Origin: Apostichopus japonicus | Lineage: Eukaryota > Echinodermata > Holothuroidea > Aspidochirotida > Stichopodidae | Length of the DNA: 64,000 nucleotides | Assembly: GCF_037975245.1 (NCBI RefSeq) | Contig: NC_092581.1 | Span: 18,467,303 to 18,531,302 of the forward strand | Direction of reading: 5' to 3' | In this document: piece after piece, positions 39,901 through 51,900 of the stretch | Numbering within the stretch: position 1 is the first letter of the stretch | Layout of the letters: each line of letters starts with the position of its first letter | Translations under genes and position numbers: made by a program | Notes under the pieces: generated by a model | Database searches by the model: none | What the model saw: only the letters and a program-made list of their open reading frames with translations | Told to the model about the DNA's origin: nothing

Positions 39901-42900
39901 CTGATAAGTATCATATTTCTTTGATATATTTTCAAAGTTTAACCCATTAATAATATTGCGAGTTGGGAGAAAATCAGAGCAAAAATGTGTAATGAATTTA
40001 AGAAACAATGAAGAAAAACCCATAATGGTAGTTTTAATGTAAATGATATGGGTGTGACTACCGTGTGGTACGTATCATGTTTCCATCTTTGTCTCATCCC
40101 AGTGGTAGTATTTTGCGTGGTTGCTCTTTGTGTATATTCCTTGTATGGCTGTACATTCTGCAGGGAGTGGTTGCAGAAAATCACTGACTTCCTTTGTTCT
40201 GAACATCTTTTCCAGGAGACATCATGTTTGAGCTGAAGAGAAGGCCTCCAGATTACCAGCCGAGAAACAAGAGAAGGAAGAATATGAACCAGGAGAGAAT
40301 GCCATACTTCTTGGAATTGCATTTAGGTGAGTTTATTGAGAGTTAAATTTGAAAAAAAGAAAAAAACGCATTTGTTACATTGTAACATATTTTCAGTGAT
40401 CCTATTTGTTGCCTGCACAGCAGGTTTGCATCCATGTAGTTTACATGATCGGTAAAAGATATGACAAAGTTTGTTTTTAAATTATCTGAATGTTAAGTGT
40501 TTTATGTATATTTTAAAAGGAAAAATGCAAAACAAAAATTCACCAAAGCATAAATACATTTAATCTGACATAAAAAGTTGAGAGAAAATAAAGATTTCAA
40601 ACACATGGATGGTCAGAGTGGAAGTCCTGTTCGAGCTGTGCAACGCACAGCTCCTGCAGGTTAATTGGAACTTCTTCTTTTTTTATTGTGAAAAACAGAC
40701 TATCGAGCAATTTAAAGTAACAAATGAGATTGAAGACAAGTTCTACAATAATTTGGAAGCTTGAAACATGTGTTTCTACTGTGATGTTATTTTTATACAA
40801 TTTGCCTCGCAACCAAGATCCTGGTATTTTTCTTCTTTTCAGACGGTACAGATATCATTGACTACAAACCCGTGAGACATCGTCTCATGATGAACGTTAC
40901 CGAGGTTGGCTCTCAGAGAGACCCAAACAGCAAGACTCCCTTTCTGGAGGTAAACACAATATTACTTAACATTTTGAACGTGTGTAGCTCTATTCTTACT
41001 GGTCTGGTTCCTTTCTGAATTAAAAATAGACAAGAACAGCTGCTGCTACTTTTGATACTTTATTGAAGTTTTATCACCATTTCAGATTTTCGCTCTTCTA
41101 AGTAAGGCGTTTATCAGCGCAAAAACTGTTTTTGCTCTCCACTTTACTTTTACTGTTAGCTGTTTATTAATCTAATGACTTCTGAGTTCATTTGCAAATT
41201 TGGCTAGGCCTAGGTGTATTGAATATGAATGCTTATATATGCAAGTTAGGCTAGGCCCAAGTACATTGAATATGAAATTGTATGTCTAGACTAAGTTGAT
41301 AATATTATTCTTAAAATGTGAAACAAAATTGTCTCTTTAGGTTAAGGAACACTTGTATTCTGACAGTTAAAGCAACTTTGGGTCAACAATTCTACCAAAT
41401 CTGCAGAGTATTTTGTCAAAATAACAATAACAATAATTAAGTGGTCAAATTTTCTGTAGCAGATTTTGCAGGCTCTGTATTTTGTGTCTAAGAAACAAAT
41501 GTTTTGATTCCTTCGTGCAGAAACTACTTCACATCATTGTACTTGTACAGTAATGTGCAGGTTTAGCATTTTGAGCTATGTGATAATGGATAAGTTGTTC
41601 CCTCAAATAGTTGCCTTTATTCAGTAGACTGAATCATTTATGTATACAGCATATATATATATTTATATAGTATATATACATATACATAATATACATACAT
41701 GTGTTATTGCAAATGCTACCCACTGCTTTTAGTATTTCAAAAATGTGAGCCTGCAGAGGTTTCAAGGTCATTATTATATTATTATTATTATTATTGAACC
41801 AAAAATATGGATTTGATTTAACCCTGAAAGTGAGAGTGCTGTCTGAAGGTTGTTTTTTATACTGTTTGCTAAGATTAATGCTGATTATTGTTTAAAGCCT
41901 CTCTTGTTTCAGTGCACCTAATTGTTGCAAACTTTTAATTGTTTAATAAAATTATGTCGTCTTTTTTGTTGTTGAAGTAAAATACATGCTTTTTATGATG
42001 CCTTGCAGTTAAAGAAAATTTTGAGTTTTCTGTATTTCTTTCTTCACCGTATCCCTTGATGCTAATTCTGGGTTTAATAGTAAATGAACATAAATAGTTA
42101 TTTCTTAATTTAAAAAAAATTTGATGATGAAATTTCTCAAAATAATTTCAAGGAAAGGTAAAAGTTATAAAAGATACTTTGTGCCCTAAGTTAAGAAACA
42201 GAGAGAGTATAAACATAAATATATATGACAAACATTTGATGATTTTCCCTTTTTGTTACAGCTCCGTTCTCCGGGTATCTTACCACGCCATTGCGTTATT
42301 GCTCACATGGAGGGTGTCGTGACCCTGACTCCCAGCCGCCCAGAGGCGTTAGTCACCGTAGACGATCAGCAGCTCCACCAAACTATGGTGCTGCAACACG
42401 GGAACGTGGTACGCTTTGCAAACACATACACCTACAGATTCTGCGATCCGAAGGTGGAAGATCCAGTGAGTAATTCCGGTATTGTTGTGAAGTATAAAAG
42501 CACACAATGACTAGTTGGCTCGTCAGCCCTTTCGTTGAATGCACTAGTGTTTTATTGTGTTTTGTTGTGTTGTGAAGACCAAATATGGTAGTGAAATGAA
42601 AACAAACTTTACACAACCTACTAGTGATATATAGCTGTGATGTTTGGCTTTTGTTAAAATTCACTTCTTTGTTGTCAAAGGGACTGAAGGAAATTATTAT
42701 GGGAAGGAAGTAGGTAGTGATTAATAGTAACAGGAAAGTTTAAGACATATGTGTTTGTTCACATGCTGTCACTGATTCGTAGGCGGATACAGATCAGTTT
42801 AATTGTGTGTTTACCAACTCTACCCCTTTTAAAAGATTTTCCCGGTGTACGTTTGTGGTTGCTCGGCTCTTGTACAGTATTTTGCTCTAAGTTTCAACGA

Positions 42901-45900
42901 TATTTTTTTCAAAATTCTGAATTGAATAGCATTCCTCTCCACCTCTTTCTTTAATATGACTTTACTTGTTGTTCTAAAAGGTCAATGATATAATTAGCTA
43001 AAGTATAAACAATTGTAACCTTTGTCTGTTGATATCTGAAAAGAGTCGAAAAGAGTGTCAAGTACCCAGGAATCAGATTACAAAATATTAGAAAACTTTT
43101 TTTGAGGGAGAGAATGGTTGTTTATATAGATGACTTGAATTACTTCAGATTCATGGTTGAGAATAAATTAGAGTCCTAAAGATCAGGTGTAAGTACATAT
43201 GGCAGTGACTGGGTGGTTGGTTGTGTGTGTGTGTGTGTAGTTTACAGCTTGCTCTCATCAATCCATGCTTGAGCAAAAACTGTATTTGTAACTACTGGCT
43301 GACTTGGTTTTAGAACATAATTGTATTAGTTCTAGAAATAATGATACTTTTTACAACAAACTCCGGACTTTAATTAATAAATTAATAATTGTGTAATATA
43401 CTTTCCTCCTGGCTTACCTGTCTCCCCACAAACTCAGCACTCTCACTCTATCGTGTGAACTGGTAACCATTTAAGTGCTGTACCCCCTCAGTGGCCCAGT
43501 AGTTACCCATCTGTGACCCCCCAAAAGTGTCTAGAATGGTGTTTTTCAGTCTACTTTCTTATCTATTATAATTGTTCCACATTGCACATACATTATGCCG
43601 TAAGTTTGATATATAAGTTCACCCACAGTTACACAACAGACATGACAGGAAGAGTTAATGTGGAAGCACTTTACAGTAAACACTGGTATGAAATACATTG
43701 TACACCATCCGTTACCACAGCAGACTACAATATAGTATAGACACTTGACAAACCAGAAGTTTATCGCATTCATTCAACCTCTAATCCCGAGGTGTTCAGA
43801 CAATCAATGATGTACCATGTTTAAAACTTGTTCGTGACCGAGGCATTTGGCGATAGCGTAACTTTGATTCAAAGCTCTCGATTGAAGTCATCATCAATTG
43901 TTTTGGCTTAATTCGCAGCTAATTTGCACCGTTTTTAGTGTGAAGACATACTTTGGCTTTGTAGAGCATAATGAGCTAATTGTTAATTACATGATTATTT
44001 AGTGTTGGGAAGTGGACTAAAAGTTGTGTAATTTTGTTGTAGTCAGATGAAATGGTTGCTGTCATTGTTTAGATATTTCAAATCACATTTAAGGCATGAA
44101 AATTAAGGTTGTTTTGTCTCAAATCACTTTAAGAGCTTGAGTCTTTGCACTGTCTTTACTTCATCTAACTCTAGAGAGAGATATTTCAATGTTGTATAGT
44201 TTGCATGGATTTATCTGTCTCCAGAAGGATTTTTTTCTTGGGGTGGACATAATGGTCACTCTTTGCTCTCTTCATGATATTTTTAGGGTTGGGAAGAAAG
44301 ACAGAGGACGTTAAGCGAATCTGATCCACACAGTATGGAGACAACTTTTGATGGAAATTTTGAGACAAAATCACCATCATCACCTGACCCTCAGGTAAGA
44401 AGACTGTAACTGTCAAATGTTCAGTTACCAAACAAAGTATCACAGAGAATTACAGATGTTGGGATGAAAGCAAAAGTGTTTGGAAAAGAGAAACAGTTGT
44501 AATGATTTGTGAAAAATCAAATTTTGCCAAAATTCAGAAAGGGGAAGTTACATATTCAGTGTAAAAACTTAACTCTCTTTATCTGTTATCAGTTGTAATG
44601 TAATCCAGATGAAATAATTTTCCAAAATATTTACTAAGGAAGCCAACTTTTCCTGTCAACCTGCAGTTCTTGAATTCTGTTTTTGTGGTTACTTTTTTTC
44701 TAATTTTTTTTTTCTCTACACTATGTTTTTTGCATTCTTGTTTGTTTATTGTTGAAAGAATTATTATGCAGATCTGAAGCCTGTGTTTGTAAAGTAGTGT
44801 AAACCTAAATGAGGCAATGAGAAAATAACAGATTTTATTATTGTTTTTTCTTCTCCAAACAGCCAACTCCTAGAGCTGCTCCAGTCAGACAACATATTCT
44901 TCCAGCTACCCTAGAGTTTAGAGAACCTAGTGAGTCTCTCTTTAAATTTAACTTTGACATTTAAACAAGTTTTAACTCTTAAGACTGCTGTTTTCTCTTT
45001 CAAAAGCAAATTGTGAGTGTTACTGTTAAGCTGTAGATAGTTTACAAGAGATGTTAATTGCAGAAGTGGTGTCCACAAAAACAAAGGAAGCTAGTATTGA
45101 CATTGTTGTGAGGAAATGAAGATTTTTTTTTAAAGTGCGAGATACCTGGATGACAGAGCTGTAACAAAAAGGAAAATTATAAATGTCTGTGTCAAATGTA
45201 GTTATGTTTATACTTTCCACGTTACTAAATGAGGTACAAAGAATAATTTTCAACCTTTTGTAGCGTTGTTTGAAATTACTGTGAATAAAAATCATCCAGG
45301 TTTGGTAACTTGATTATTGTCAATGTGATCAAAAGATCATGAATATTATCTGGTAAAAATTAACAACTTTATGAACAGCAAATGATCTTTATATTCTTCT
45401 TGATAGCGTATTGATGTCCTCTTGCATTATCGTCATGTTTATGCTGTCATTAAAATTTCTCATTTTTGCAGGCGAAGATGCATTTCTCAAGGCATTGATC
45501 GGGGAGGTAAATGGGGCTCACGTTCACTTCAAGCTGGCACCGACGTACGCCCTCTATCTTGCCTGTCGCTACCGCCTCTCCAAGGCGTATCGTCCCAACA
45601 TGGATGCGACTGAGCGAGCTCAGCGACTGACTCCTTTCATCAACAAGATATCAGATATGATAGACACCACCGTGAGGGTGAGTTAGATCTCTCGAGTCTC
45701 AAGATTAGATTCATCAATCTCTTAATGAAGACTCTGTGAATCAAACAAACACATGTCTGTTTCTTGGAATCTTGTTCATCACTTTCCTGCCAAATCCGTC
45801 CTCTCCCCTCCTAATCCCCTGCCCTACAAGCTTGTCCTATTTGCTACCTCACCTTCCACCCTCTCACCCTGCCCTATCACCATCTCACCCCCGCATACTC

Positions 45901-48900
45901 AAGCCAAGTTTGTCCAACTTAGGGTGTTAAATATTGTGCCAATAGTGTGTGTGTGTACAGATAAACCTCTGATTACTAAAGCTGGATTTTTGCACAAGGA
46001 AAGTGTTTTGGTATTGCCACTGTGTTTGGCCTATGATGTGAAGCACATACTATATAAACTGTGCTGGTAGGCATAATGGGTACTTGAGTAGTCGAGAGAT
46101 TTCAAGCGTCCTTGATTTTAACTTGAAATCAGTCATTGAAACTTAAACAGTACTTGTAATTTTATGCAATTTTTTGGTGGAAGTTTTTAAGCCAAAGTAC
46201 CTCAAGAAATTGCATTTCTTTTTCTGTAAAGGGTATTCCTGTAAAATATATATGTTTTACAATTAAATTTGCATTTGTGATCACCACAATGGTAAGGTTT
46301 AATGTTGCTTAAGTTATATTAAAGTTGGTACTAATTTATGCTGCCTTTTTCTATACAATTTAAAATTAAAATAGTTTATAGCACCCCCTTAGAACCATTT
46401 TCTGGTGGCTCTATAAACATTACATTGCTTGTCATATGAAGGAAGGCATAGTTAGAACCAGAAAATTATACAGTAAACAACTTGTAAACATTATAATCTA
46501 ACATTGATTGTTAATGCTAAATGTTGGAATTTGTATTTAAGTTTGTAAGTGGGTATCTGTACATACATAAATGGTATCTGTAATTAAATTTTTCTATTTT
46601 TAAAAATCTCTGTTTTCAATGTTTTAGGAGAACTACCAAATAGCAATGGCTATGACGTTCTGGTTGGCGAACGGTTCAGAATTCCACCACTTTTTGCAGA
46701 AGGATCTGGACATGTGTGTCATATCTCAGGATGCCCAAGACATTCTCTTTCAGAGCGCACAAGATGCCTTTAGGTATTCAGCATCTCCATCTATCATTGA
46801 AACATGCCAAAGTGGTTCTCCAAAAATAACATCTTTTCCGTTATTTTGTTCAATTTTTTGATACTATCAATCTTCCAATTCCCCAATTAATGTAATTCAT
46901 AAGAATAGACTAGCTTAGTTTCCATTCAACAAAGGGAGACATTTTTCACAACTTTTTTATGATATACCTTCAGCATGAGATTAAAACTGATATCCAAAAG
47001 TATCGTGATAACAAAATTTTTTAGAATGGCAAAAGAAAAAAAAATCATTAATTACTTCATAATTAGCAGTAGTTGGTGAGAAAAACTTGGAGAGTATCTT
47101 AGCTTGATCAATTGCTCTCTCATTTTGACATACTATATCTGTAAGGTTTGGTACATTACATAAGAAAAGAAAAAGAGAAGCAAAACCAGTTGGAGACCAA
47201 ACTATATTAGAAGGACTGGTCTCTTTAATGTTCTGACAAAGTATTATTATTCTCTTCAGACACTTGGTGAGACGGATTCGATTTGAGCTCAATGTAACGC
47301 TGGGCGCTTTCTTTGATCCAAGTGGTGAAGCTGACATTGATAGGGATTTTGAAGAGGGTAAGTTTACAACCACCATTTTATCAGCCATCCTTGTATTTGG
47401 CTGGTAACTAACAGAACATGTAAGCAAGTTGGATATTTGTTAATTGATACTAATTAAGATAGGTTTACTTAAGAAAGTAAATTGTCACGAATCTGAGATG
47501 GATTTTCTTTTACATAACTTGAAAAAGTAAAAAAATTGTGAAATGTTTGAATGAATCGGTTAGCATTTAATCTGGGAGTAAAACAAATATTGCCTTATTT
47601 GCACCTTTACTTTTAAACAATAGCTAATTGTTATGTTAATTTGACTTGTTTCCCCCCTTTGCTTCAGATGAGCAAGTGAAAGCGAAGGAAAATGAGAGGT
47701 GGATGTCACCACCGACCAGGAACCAGAGACGAGGAAAGGTCACAGTTAGTAAGTATTAGACGAACAAGTAATTAATGCAGGGTGTTCAAATGATTTGGAA
47801 ATAATTTACACACAAGTGCATTTGTGTGAAATGATTGTGCTTGCCACTTTTGATGCTTGACGTTAGAGGCTTGATGAGACTATCACTTATGAATAAAAAA
47901 AAGCAGGCATGAGCTTAATCCGTGAATTCGCGGAATATCCATGATTTCTTTTCTACCTTGGTGACAAAAACTATTATCCTAACACACTGTAGCATATGCA
48001 AACTGGAGCCTATGCCGCAATTTTTGCAAAGTTCCGTGATTTTTTTTTACCCCAGGCTCATCCCAGAAAAAGGAGTCTTAAGTCATCCTGTTTTAATTCA
48101 TCCTTCTGAATTTCAAACCTTTTCAGGTGAAGTCCTCCACATCCTTTCGTCGGTGATGACGTTGCTCCGTAGGTGCAGAGTGAACGCCGCCCTCACCATC
48201 CAGCTCTTCTCTCAGATCTTCCACTTCGTCAACGTGTTCCTCTTTAACCGTTTCTTTGCTCCACCTCCCCATCCTAAGCTCTGCACCAAAGCCTGGGGCG
48301 AGAGGCTACAACGGAGGATAGAGAGGGTGTTTGAGTGGGCAGAGAAGCAAGGCTTGGAGCTGGCAGCTAATGCCCATCTCTCTAAAGTTCATCAAGTGAG
48401 TAGAACCTATTAAAGGTCTGCTGTATATATCCCCGACTATAGCACGCTAGTGTGGAAAAGTTTCTTGAGATTACGTAATCGACCTTCCTTTGTCGTAAAA
48501 TTACCTCTTTTTACCAATTAGTCTGCAATGCCTGCCACATATTTTTCTTGTATGAGTGCATTATGTGTGAATGCTGTATGATTAACTAAACTGCAGACAT
48601 GAATATATTTCCACACAGTGTTTACACAGAGAGCCTAATGGTCCTAAGAAGCTATGCAGGCTAATTGTAAAGCCTGAGATGGATTTACGACCGTGGCAGG
48701 TCAATTATGTAATCAGAAAACTTTCCTATCTATAGCGTGCTATTATTGGAGCCAATAAAGCAGATCTTTAAACTTCCAGGGTGTGTTAGTTTTTGTCTCA
48801 ACTTATGTGTAGTACTCTTTTTTAGAATTATTTACGTCCCTAGAAACGGTCACTTAGTGATGTTAAATGGTTACATGGTAGTAATGTATAGTTGTAAATG

Positions 48901-51900
48901 CTATACAGAGATGAATTTGTAAGAACAAGTTCAAAGTTGCTCTTGTTGATAGTGATCTGTAGAGCCAAGAGTCAAAAAAAGATTGTTTACCCAAAAGACT
49001 TGGAAGTTCAAAAATTTAGAAAATGTTTTTAGTGAAAATGTTGTTGATTTGTAAAAAATTGTTTGAGAGGGTTACTTCGGCTGTGTGAAACAAGACTGTA
49101 GTGATAGTCATGTTGTTAAATCGCTAGTGAAATCCGATCCAAATAAAGCAAAATATTGGAAAACTGCAGCAGCTGCAAGAACTCCTGCAGCGAGGCTGAA
49201 TCAATATTAAAAACAATAGAGATTATCTCTGCGGACCATCATTGCCTTACTTTGTGAAATGCAGAGCACTAGAGATTGTCTTACACACAGCGTGGATGCA
49301 GTAAGGCTGCAGCCCTCACAGCATCTGACTTCACAGAAGATGCCTAAGAAAAGGTTTTGGTCTTTCCTGAAACAGAGGTCTGAAGTTTGGATAGACTCAT
49401 TTGACATTTCAATCTATTCCTTTTGTCTTGTATTTATTCGTAGGCCATCAAACTGTTTGCTATGGAAAAGACATCAAGAGCTACGCTAGAGGCAGCGTGT
49501 AGTCAGGCGGTGAGACTCAACTCTCGACAACTTGGGACCCTCTTGGAGATGTACCAACATGGACCAGGAGAAACTCAGATCCCCAGAGAAATCATAACAG
49601 AGGTCAGAAAATAATCCTCCCTCTCTTTGGAAAGAATCCCAAATCATGAGTTTTTGACAATTAGTCTGGGATTTTATTTTTAAATATTAAGATTGAAGAG
49701 TTATTCTGGCCATCCTCTAAAGTAGAATATTTAGATGAATTGTTTTTACTCTGTGATGTTGCTGTCTTAAGAAATACACCAAGAAAAGTAAAAGATCAGG
49801 CCAATCAATCAGAACAAGAACTAACTTATTTAGAATTTGATTTTTGCTTATATGTAACAAGGTGTTTGATATGTCGAACTGGGTAAATTCAGTTTACAGA
49901 CAAAACAGAAATCGTTTTAATTATTTTTTCATTAAGTAATCCTTTTCTTTGGGAAGAGCAAATCATTTTCAAAATTTGATTCTGTTTTTCTTGTTTTTTT
50001 GGGATGCAGATGGTTGCTATTCACAGGAAGTCCAATGATGAAGCTGATGTGAATATAGGGCGCCCTCTAGTACGGGAAGAAGACCCAGAGTTGCGAATTC
50101 CTATCATAATCGCAGAGGACGGTTATTCTAGTGATATTGTGAAGGACATTCCGAATGGATTGCCAGAGTTTCTTGATCCTTTGGTTCGATCAGGTAAGGC
50201 CAGACCAAGTGCTCCTTATTTTAACTTAAGTTCAACTGGAGTATTGGTGTTTAATGTAATCATGTTGTAAAAATATGAACTGTATTTATATCATAGATAT
50301 ATTTTACGACGGTCTGCAAATCATGCATCTCTTTATCAGAACTGTCTCATAAACATCAGTTTTGTGCAGAACTTAATCCACGTCAAGTTAAAATAATTAA
50401 AATGGTCTTTCATTTCAGGGATGGTTCGCTTCAGTGTGAATGCAATGGCCATAGGAACTTGGACCATTTACATGCATGCTCGCCCTCCAACCCCTGAGCC
50501 GATCCCAGAGAGCCCTGTAGAACCAAAGTCCCCACCTCCAGCTATAAATAATGAAACGGGGAAACCAATGGTGAGTATATGTGATTTGTTAGAAGGATAC
50601 AGCTCTTGTTTCTATGATAGCTTGTGTGGTCTGTGTGGAAAGAGAATAACGGATGATCAGTACCTCCTAACTAAAGAACAAAGAAGGGGATCAACTTTTA
50701 AAAAGCTTGTTTTTGCTGACAAATAAATTTGTTGAAGGAAATATTTGTATAGCAGGTTTGTACTCAGAAACTATAGTACATAATAAGACACAAAATGCAT
50801 AGACTGAAAAACTGTGATACAAAGTTTGAACACTAAATTATACCCTGTGCAGAATTTAACTAGAGATGTAGTCTCTTTCACCAATTGCTTCATTCTCAAT
50901 ATTCCTTCTGTTTGCTCAGCCTCAAGTCAAAGCCGACGCTAGGCCACCACCTGAGAAAAGAGAACCAGATGTAGTCATTATAGACTTGGACAAAGGATCC
51001 AGCCCTAGCATGGGGCTGAGTATTGTGGCCCTCAAGGTAATAACAATAATTTTATGTTATTTGATACATTTTATCTGAGTTAAGCTTTGAGCAAAATAAA
51101 AGGCTGACCAATATAAATCCAAATGCTGCACTAATAGGTATTTTGAAATATTGTATTCATTAAGTCATATCCAGTAATCTTGTAGTTACATTAACATTAT
51201 AAAAAGGTAAATTTTCCCCGTGGATAAACAATATCGTTACATGAAAAACTTTCCATCCGAAAATGTAAAAATGATGGAAGTAGTCGTATTGCCGTGATTA
51301 TTCCCATTATATCCTATCTCAGTCTTTGTAAAAGCAAGTTTTCCTACCAGTTTATTTAACAATGGTCCATCTATTTAATGTTTTACTTATTGCTCTGAAG
51401 ATATGAGCCTGTGAAATTGAAAACAGAAAAAGAAAAAAACAAAACTTAATTTTCCTATCAAAGGAGTACAATAAATGTAATTGCATTTAATAATGACTTA
51501 TTTTGCTCATGTGTATTTCTTTTGTTTTATTATAGGCCCCTACTCAAGAGAATTAATTGCATCTAATAATGACTTATTTTGCTCATGTGTATTTCTTTTG
51601 TTTTATTATAGGCCTCTACTCAAGAGCATTAATTGCATCTAATAATGACTTATTTTGCTCATGTGTATTTCTTTTGTTTTATTATAGGCCCCTACTCAAG
51701 AACAGATGAGTATCTATGTGAAGGCTGTTGTACCAGGTGGTGCAGGAGCTAAGGTAAATTCATATTTGGTAAAATTTAACTTGAAAGTTGAAAATATTCA
51801 GAGCAGGGTTTGTCCTTGATAATTCTTTAAATTGGATTTCGATGACACGTTTTAATGAAAATAAAAATAAACTGTTAGCAAACTGCTTATCCACTAGAGA

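Noticed and set aside
46981-47427. 148-codon minus-strand frame across AFDN exon 15
   Set aside because: Antisense to a well-supported exon and its introns, without domain signal.
47922-48413. 163-codon open frame as a complete gene
   Set aside because: Only 48127-48395 is coding (AFDN exon 17); both edges are intron read-through.
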